From: Paralvinella palmiformis
Taxonomy: Eukaryota > Annelida > Polychaeta > Terebellida > Alvinellidae
NCBI GenBank assembly: GCA_025642065.1
Contig: JAODUP010000852.1
Span: 1-64,000, forward strand
Direction: 5' to 3'
DNA: 64,000 nt
In this document: piece by piece, positions 52,845 to 62,765 of the stretch
Layout of the letters: every line of letters begins with the position of its first letter
How positions within the stretch are numbered: the first letter of the stretch is position 1
Position numbers and translations under genes: made by a program
The notes under the pieces: model-generated
Told to the model about the DNA's origin: nothing
Databases searched by the model: none
The model's input: the letters and a program-made list of their open reading frames with translations, nothing else

Positions 52845-54708
52845 CATACACATATAACTATTTGAAAATGTTGGCACCTATGGACAAAAGTTTGAATTTT
52901 GATACAACCAGTTTCAGTCATTAATTTAGTTTTGGTGGTGTATTGTCGCAAATTGCTTCAAAGAGACAAGACAGTTATTCAGTGATATATTATGTTCCAG
53001 CTTAAAACTATTAAGTGTAATAAGTAACGAATAGGGTTTTAATGTTGTAGTCAATTCTCCCAGCCTGATTGAACCTCCCCATTTCTCCTATGTTTTTTGA
53101 AACAACAACAAATCCAAATACTATGAAATACTACCTATAACTAGTTATTAGCACAATGGTTTTGCTTGTGGCATACACGAAAAAACCTTTCTTCAGGCAT
53201 CACTCAACAAGTTGTCCATTTTGTCTTCCTTGACCTGCGCACTAAACGACCTCGTGGAGTGGGGCGTTCTTAAGTGGGTTCCCTCCACCTCCGCTATCCA
53301 TGTATTTTGGACACCCCTCTCACCTTCTGAGATATTTTTCTTGGGAAAACATGCCTGGATAGTTGAATCAGATGGTTGAATCCAGAAGTTTACGATCCGG
53401 AGTTGTAAATATCTAGTTTCAATAGTCTAATTCACACCAATCGCTACATGGAACATGTAGAATATCGGCTGTCAGCTTATTAAAATACACTGATCAATTT
53501 GCAACAGTGCTAGCATCAATCAATCAGCGACTGTGTAAGAATCTGTTGGAAAGATGGCGACTCATGCCACTTTTCACTGACGATTAGCGACCCAAAAAAA
53601 AAAATAAGGCCGAAAAAATATTGGAGAGATCATCAAATCCCAACTAACGGAAGAATAAATGTTATACAAAACACTGATTTTTTTTTATTTTCCCAATCGA
53701 CCGACCCTAATTTTTTGGCAGCCAAATTTTCCTTAAAACAAGTATTCCAAAAACAATGGCCTAATGTGTACAGTTGAATATTACCTACAATTTGAGATGT
53801 TTTTCAACAAGAAAGTCAGACATTCAGAGTATGATCCTGATGATTCAACAAAACTATTATGAGCAATACCCAACTTAATGTAAGTTAACTCTGATTGGCT
53901 TCAGAATGAAAGATTTGACGTAGATATAAAAATACTTGTTTAATTGTGGGAATCTAACAATTGCACAGCCTAGATGGAACACTAAAATACCTGCATATAA
54001 TTATAATACAAATGAAAGGACGTGGAATCTACTAAACTAACTAAAGTAATTCATCTTATACACAAAATAAAACACCTAAATCTAAGAATATCTGATGGAA
54101 TTTATAGCCCTACAAACCGAACTGTCATAACCTATTTCACAGAACATTACTACTAGCATATAATCACTGTAGATTCCAAAAGTAGTCATTTCTAAGCAGG
54201 TAAATACAACATCACATGACATTGTATTTTGGTGGGAAAAACACTAAGCAACAAAATAATGTCAAACATTACATGGCATGAGTAAGGGCTTTATTTCCTA
54301 AATAAATTGCTTGATCAAACGATTACCTCCAAAACAAATTGTTATAGATTCTAAATGGAATTGTACAGTGTAAAATTAGCTGTTCTCTTATCTTCACTGG
54401 TATAAATACATCACTCATGCATGGAAATATCTTCAATAGTTATCACGGGGATAACTGTTAACATATGTTATTAATTAAAATCTAAGGCAACTGAATTAGT
54501 AAACAATTTGTTTCATTTCTTTAGTTTTCAAGGTGAATGGAAATTAGTGCAACAAACAGAGAGAAAATTAAATTTTTGGAGGATTGATTTTTTTCCCTCT
54601 GGTAAATACCGGTAATTGTCGGTCACTGAAATAATACAAGAGCTTGAGGCAATTTCCTTTAACAAATTTAAGAGACCATAAATAATATTTGACTAATACA
54701 CAAAAACA

Positions 54709-54756
<48 letters not shown>

Positions 54757-57700
54757 GAAAATATTTTCAAACTGCTTCAGATTGCTTCTTATATACATTC
54801 CCCAAATTCAGGATCTAAACAAGTCAGAAGTTGTGTATTACCGAACAGACTATTAAATATTTATCTTACCTTTAGCATTCGATTAGAAAGAACTGTAACA
54901 TCCTTCAGTAAGGAAACATTTCCTTTCGTCAGTTCAAGGAGACGTAGAATCTTGCACAATACAGGAAGACCAAATGAATCTGGCTCACTTAAAATTTCAT
55001 TGCTTAGTCGCACTGCAAGGTTATCATGTGGTGTGTTCTCCTGAAAGATACAAGACAGAAGCCAATGCAGTTAGGTGTCGAAGTTAATAGTCCTTAACAA
55101 GAGATCCGTATAACTCTTGTGACCAGTTAAATGGCACTAATTTTGCAAGCCCAAAATGAAAATAAAACATCCTGATTTCCCAAGTATTTTCTTAATTTGC
55201 AAGTTCAGCATACTGGGCAGTTATCGTAGGTCCCGGCCATTAAGCTCATACTTTGTGTCACCATTTTGAACCTTTATTAAGGCTTAATGGCTGGTGCTAC
55301 TTCAGTGTCATGAAATCCAGTCACGGGAGAAAAGTTCAGTGTGTTAGCAGCCGTCTAGAAGACTCTAGTCTAGATCTAGATGCAAACGGACATCAATTGT
55401 CATTTGATTTAAACTCATGCAGTAAACATATGTTGATGATAATTATACATGGCTTTAAAATGAAAGTCAATTTTTATATGTAGAATTATCTGATTTTTGT
55501 AATTATGGATACATGTTGTTGGACTCAGTAGTACATTTTATGACTTCCAATTTGAAGGCAGCATTGGTAATAAGACAACTCGTACCCAAGACATCCCATA
55601 CCTAAGAGCATCGTATCTGATTCGTTTGGCGGCATAGATATTAGGGTGCCCCCATATACATATTTTGTCTGGGCATATTTATACTAATAACGTGATAATT
55701 ACTGATTACTTAATTTATTATCAATAGAGAGTTAGTTACTAACTGAACACATATACCAGTAATTTACATTATCTCGGTTATTGCCGGGTTAGTGACTAAA
55801 ACGTATCATTAAAGGCTCAGTATTAATTGATAATATATCTAGTCATTGGCTTCATATGCGGTTCATTGAATTTTTAATCACGCCATTAATTTAAGTTTGT
55901 GGTCCTATGTATGCACTAACAGTTTGTGTAAATGATCATTATAATTTGCCTTGATCTATTGACAGTATACAAAACACATTGGTACGAATAACAATTATGA
56001 GAACTAAACTATTTCCTGCATTCAAAACGTCACCTGGAAATACTGCAGGGAAAAGTTCAGATTTTTAGGTCGGCTTAATGGACGGTATTACAATAAATCA
56101 TAATATTTAAGGCCTAAAAACAACATCGCCTTAATGGCCAGGACCTACAGTATACCTATCACTGTCAGATAAGTTAATTTTTATGCAATAGCTGGATACA
56201 TATATCACTCCTTGCCTAGATGTCACAGTAAGTCATCAAATTAGCACACAGTGGTTTAACTCGCCAGATATCGTGAAAAGGGGTTGCGCAAAACGAGCAA
56301 TTGGGAATTTATGTTAAAGGGACAGTCCACCATCAGAAAATATTTTTAAATATATAATGCTTAGAACAATAACCAAAAATTCCATAATAATAATCACAAA
56401 ATATACCTGATATCTTAAATATAGGGAAATAATTCAAATTACTGGAGGGCCTCCATTACGGCTGCACTGGAAGCCAGAGTTGAAGGTGGGAAGGAGAAAA
56501 CTGAATTGCTACGACGTCAGATCAGCGCTCTATACTGACGTGGATTACAGTTTCTCTTGAACGTTAATTTGTGAGCCATTTTGAATCATATTCCTATTAT
56601 AAGGTTCCCTCTGGCTCAAACTCATATGGTTGTATGTCATTCATGACATAATTTTAACAAGATAATGCCATTTAGTTCTGGAATAATTCTTAGTTCACAC
56701 TTATTTACATGCTTTTGTACGGGCACTAAAGACTTCAGGTCAACCGGATACGTTGAAGTGAAGTCAGCATTGAGAAGCTTCCGGTCTCTGTCTAGCCTAA
56801 AAATGGTGGCACCCATACGCCATTAAAAGTCAATTAATCAGGACTTCGAACTGGATTATTTAATGTGTGATCTTTTACACATTTTGACATTATTTATGAT
56901 ATTTGTGAGTATAGCTGTATTAGTCCTGAAAATTTGAAAAGAAGGTGGACTATCCCTTTAACTGGCAACTCAATCTTTTGAGGGGGTGCTTGTTTTATGG
57001 GTTAGTGTAAAAATTAAAAGATAATTAATATGTTCAATTAATATTTTCCACACCCTTTAAGCTCAAGCCAATCACCGACTAACTGATGCAGATCTGCTAA
57101 AGCATAAAAACTAACAGCCAGATGCTTACCTGTAGATGGTCAGCTAGCTGTTTATTGACCAAGTGTCTGGTACATGTTAGCTGGGTGAGCAGTTCAGCCG
57201 TGTTACTGACATCAACCTTTGACAAGGGACTCGTCACAGGAGCATTAAACAGGGTGTTCAATGTCGGCAGAAATGCTTCCTCAATCACATCCATGTTGGC
57301 TCTGTAAATTAACAACATCACATCCGAAACCAATTTATACATAAATCACAGGCTGTTGCCCATATAGCAAATATCACACATCTCTTAACACAGCTACATA
57401 ATTACCATAACAAATGGATATTTCTTAGTTGATATCCACACACACACACACACACAGAGCCATTTCCTTCATTATCAATTTGTGAACTATGCATGTTGAA
57501 TTCGAGCAGCAATGTTGTTTATGTTTTTAGCACAGATAATCAGTTATGATCATGATTGGCGTTTTACTGCCACTTTTATGCGCATGGTATGCTAATTTGG
57601 CTGAGTGACCTCCAAAGGTAATGAAGCGAAGTCAAAGATGAGACACCCCTCAAAGATGAAACACCTGTCAGATATGTCACACCAAGATTCGAACATGGAC

Positions 57701-60700
57701 ACAGATGGGAGTGATCTGTGATCCAACATGCTACCATTAGACAGTTATAGCTAAAGGCATATTAAATAGTGTAATAAATCTATTATATCAAAATTAACCA
57801 TCTTGATAAACGTAACACTTGTTTGTATACACAGCTGTTCTACTATTATTATAGAGAGGACTACAAACCTTCCAGAGAAAGCATAAACAGGGAAGAATGC
57901 TCCAAGACAATGTCGGAGACGAGTGTCATCTTCTGTAACAGGATTATACCAGAGCAGTATGAGTCTTGACATCACTTTGGATGACACAAGGCGTCCAGAT
58001 AACATCAGCTTAGCAAGCCCTTCAGCACAAACTGTACGTATATCAGAACTCTGTAAAGGGACAAATATATTCATAAAAAGAACACCTGTTTACCAAAATC
58101 AGAAAAGATATTGGCAACTTAATTGTTTCAGTTACAAATAATTAACACTCTTTTCCTCCACACATTATATAGTACACAAATAAAATCTTTGTATAACATA
58201 CAAACTGAACTGAACCCCATTTCTTAAATGACTCTAACAAAGCAGTTTATACATATAGCTGAGATGTCATTTATGACACACGAGAACAAAGAAGGGTGAT
58301 TTCCTTTTATTCAACTTTTACAGGCATCACTGTGGTAACTAAGAGTACCTGGTGAGGCTAAATCTGCCATTTTTTAACACAACAAAAAGTAAAATCATTT
58401 AAGATTTACGCAACTAATTTCTGTGAATAAGCCTTTTACATATCCATACCAATACAAAGGTTTATCATTTGCATAACTAATTTCTGTGAATAAGCCTTCA
58501 CATAAGCATACCAATACAAAAGAATATGAACACATACCCAACATACATTACACTTCATAACACTGTCTCATATAGCCCAACTCCAATGTCTCGGCCACTT
58601 AAGAACTTAAGTCATGATATAAATTCCATCCTTCTTATCCAGCCAAGGCCCATCTCCACCATCTTCTAATTGCTTTATATCAATACCATTGAGTAAAATG
58701 CTAACCAAAATAAATCTCAGCATGATGACGGACTCTGCCAAAAGATGCAAAACAACATTGTGGACCTCCTCCAGATTTCTCTTGGAAACAACGCTATACA
58801 CTGAAACAAACTCCACGTAAAAACACTGACCATGCTATTTCATGACATTTACCAAATGGCGGTTTTCACTTGTGATTGTACTTAAATGACAGTTAATAAA
58901 AACAACTGATCTTCAAATTAAAGCTCCACCAATATAGAGAAAAGGTAACATCATGCTGTGCAGAGGAGCCAGGCATCGATAAATCTCATAGCCATCCGTC
59001 ACACGCCGACATCAAACATCTGGCATATCCCATGTTATCCAGACAGCGCCCCGTTTCTCAACAGATTTAGACTTGTCCGAACAAAACGATCATTTCGTGA
59101 GTCTTCAGGAAAGAATTCCATCCACAAAACAGAAATCTTTAATCTGGATTTCTGACAAAAACATGTGTATTAAATAAAAGATGTTTGTGTGTGACAATCT
59201 GATATGGCGATATAAACATGTGTATTAAATAAACAAGCTGATATGGAATCATCTATTAAATTGCCTTTCTTATACTTATTATAGTGAAATAATGAAAGTC
59301 TATCCTATACAAAGAGGCCAACATAATTCAGAATTATTAGTTTCTACCTGGTTTTATGTTAGAAACCCCAAAGTCAAGCTGAAAATACAAATATGCTGAA
59401 ACCATGTGCAGCAAGCTCAAACAGGGTTCATACACATTTTGACAACTCAGATTCCAGGACTTTCCAGGACCTTCCAATGTCAAATTCAAGGACCTTTTCA
59501 ATGAATTCACAAACTTTTAATGCCCAAAGATACACCCATATTTCGGAAGCAGTGTAATGACTGAATTCCTGTACGCTTATGATTAGAAATATAGATCTAT
59601 ATGTCCAAATTCCAGGACTTTCAAGGACCTCTACAAAAATTCCAGGCCTGGAATCCAAATTTTCAAATTCCAGGTTTTCAAGGACCTGTGCGAACTCTGT
59701 CAAATTAAATTTTTATATCAAGCTTTATTTGACCTAGAAACGTTTCCTATAATGAAAAACCTTGGAATTCCAACAAACCAAAGTTAAGAGACATGGTTGT
59801 AGAAATAGTAAAAGAGGTCAATACCTGTCGCATGACTATTAAGCAGTTTCATAAAACTCATAAAAGTAGATAATCACCTCACTGTCAAGCAATTTAACTA
59901 AAATATGAAGAATGCTGCTGGCAGTTTTCAGCTTGTCACTTCCATCTCTCTCTCTGAGCTGACGGCTTTGGCTGATGTTATCATCATCATCATCATCATT
60001 GTTGTCATCTTCATCGTTTTCTTCAAAATTTGGTGACGCACCCTCATCAGCCATGGATTCTTCGTCACTGATTGAGTTGACCTCAAATGCCTCGAGTCCA
60101 AACATGTGCAGGAAATCAAAGATCACCTTCAAAGCAGTAATTTTCACAGCTTCCTGGTCGATTTGGACCACCTAAAATGACAGAAAACAGTTTCAGAGAG
60201 AGAACTGCCTGAACACATGGCAGAAAAATGCAGAGACAACAAAGATGTATCTAGACGGCTGCTTAATTTTCCTTAGCAGGCAATTCCCCAAGAAGACTGT
60301 TCACTCCTTTAAATCTTGGGCATTCCTAAAAAAAAAGCCCCGATTGGTTCTCATTTTCTTATTTATCCGTCAAAAAGTCACCCCCCCGAAAAAGGCCATT
60401 TAACTTGAAATATGACCCAAATTTTTTTTATCTATGTTAGATGAAAAACTATCTTAAGAGAAATAACCACCAGAACTACCTCGTGGTTATTAAAAAAGCT
60501 GTATTTCCTTGATGCATGTGATCATTGGACATGTTCCGCTGTGGAGAGACAGAATTTAACGAGAGGAAGATGATGATTGACGTTTTACGGCCACTTGGTA
60601 GGCTAAACGGGCTGAGCAACCTCCTAAGGTAATGAACCGAAGTCAAAAATGAAACAAATTTCAGATATGCCCACATCAAGATTCGATCACAGGTGGTAGT

Positions 60701-62732
60701 GATCTGTGGTCCAGCACATTGCCACTAGACCACAGAGGTCCCCCCAATTTCACAAGAAATAATCATGATACCGACCTGCATGAAGAGCAACAGATTAGCT
60801 TTGGCAGTGTTCTGATTGAGGAGACAACACAATCCAAGAGCTCGGAGTGCTGCATTTCTTACAGCAGGTTCTTGGTTTGTGACCCCTGGCAAGATCTACA
60901 CAATAGAAAAGGAAAAACAATTACCAAAAACATTAACGATAAGGAAGAGATCAGCATTAACCAGTATTCTAATCGGGCCGTAATTACTATGCAACTTGTA
61001 CGGTTGGATTTCTTCCCAATTATAAATATTATAATGTGTACATCTATGACGATGGTTAAAGTTTGTTGGAAGAATCGAACCTGTTAAAACTGTTAGGAGT
61101 TTTCAGACCATGAATCATATCTGTCTCAAGCACATTTCTTTTTAACACCATAACGTGAAACATATTGAGAATATACTTTAAATACTGCTTTCTACACAGC
61201 ATTAATTATTTATTTTTCATTTGAAGTAGTTTTTAAGTTTACTAGATGGAAATTGCCTTGGTCACATTTATAATTCAACTCCAAAAACAATCCAAAAGAT
61301 ATTCCATCCAAAATTATATATCTGACATATGGTGACAGCCAAATATTAATTGTATAAATAAATATTGTTTAAATTCTAAAAAAATAAAAATAAAACAACA
61401 TACCAGGACTTCCATGAGTGTTTGGAGAACGGGAGTCAGTTTCATGGTTTCTGGTAATTCAAGCATCTCACAAACTATTGTCAAACATTTCAGCACTGTA
61501 AGGGGATCATTCTACAAAGACAAAAGGTGAGTAATTATCTGTTTAATAACACAAAAAGTATTTATCAAACAGTGGTAGTGTATACAAGACACTAAAGCAC
61601 AAACGTATAATAATAACAACAAAATATACAATGCTTTTTTCTTACTTGAAAGGACAAATATACAAACAATTGTATTTCATAAAATAAAGCCGAATTAAAG
61701 TAATAACAAAATCACTTCAATAAGAATACAGTAATTCAATAGTTCCCAAACCTTTTCAACTCTGACTTCAAAGACAGTGGTTGGCAAACTTTTCTCCATC
61801 AGAGTCTGCTTAGTAGTCTGAAGCTCTGTCACCTAGAGTTTAGCAAAATGCATTACATAAGAAAAAGGCACAAGATGTATTTTTCTGATAGCAGTGTGTG
61901 GCTCATAATGTTAGTAGCCAATGAAATAAATAAATTTAATAATAAAACTAATACATATTTTTACACTGAAATTCATTTAATTTATTCCATCAATTGAATA
62001 TTCCAGTTTTTTAGTTAACCCGAGAAGACATTTGTTTACAAACAGCAGACTAGCCCCACACACGATTGATTATAAAGTTGATTGTGATCTGTTTAATAGC
62101 AACATTCATACTGTTTCAAAAATCATCACCAGTTAGCAAATGACAGGTTTTGTTAAGATTTCTATAATTTACAGATATCAACTTATAAATGTCAATCTTA
62201 TATATTTATCATCTCATGGTACTGGAATACAATAAAGCAACAATTTTAAATTTAGAAACTATTTTGATGTTGCTAGTAATAAACATTTAACAAATAGATT
62301 AAATGGATGGATGGATGAATGTTCTTTAATGACACATCAGCACAATTTAGGCCATTCGGTGTCCTAGAACGTTTGGAAATAAAACCATATTAAAGATTCT
62401 TTATAAGAAGTTAATAAGCCGATTAATGGCATCGATAAAAATTATGTATAAGCTAAGATGTAAATTGTTAAGTAGAAATGGTAAGTATGTAAACAATACG
62501 TAGGTGTATAAATGTATAAGGTTGGTAAAAAGATAAAATCATATCCTTAATCTTAGAAAAGACTGTTTAATTTGATAAAATAGGGTGAATAATGACTAGT
62601 TTTGACTAGAGATAATTAAATACGATTCTGTTAAGAGAAGACCTGCCTCTACAGGAAATAATAATTAAGGTTATGATAACAAATAGGTGAGAAATCTAGA
62701 GCAGAACAATACAGCAAATATGAAGTTATTAC

Positions 62733-62765
<33 letters not shown>

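Larger units (their letters stand above)
51148..54869. other. NCAPG intron 9
   Basis: 3.7 kb between exons 9 and 10. It holds a SINE family 2 tail (52698-52756), TA runs (52790-52841, 54710-54753) and a CT/GA-rich unclassified stretch near 53220-53350. No coding exon could be supported. Confidence 0.7.

Noticed and set aside
60719..61087. 122-codon plus-strand frame
   Set aside because: It overlaps NCAPG exon 5 in antisense. The minus strand encodes the conserved HEAT repeat.
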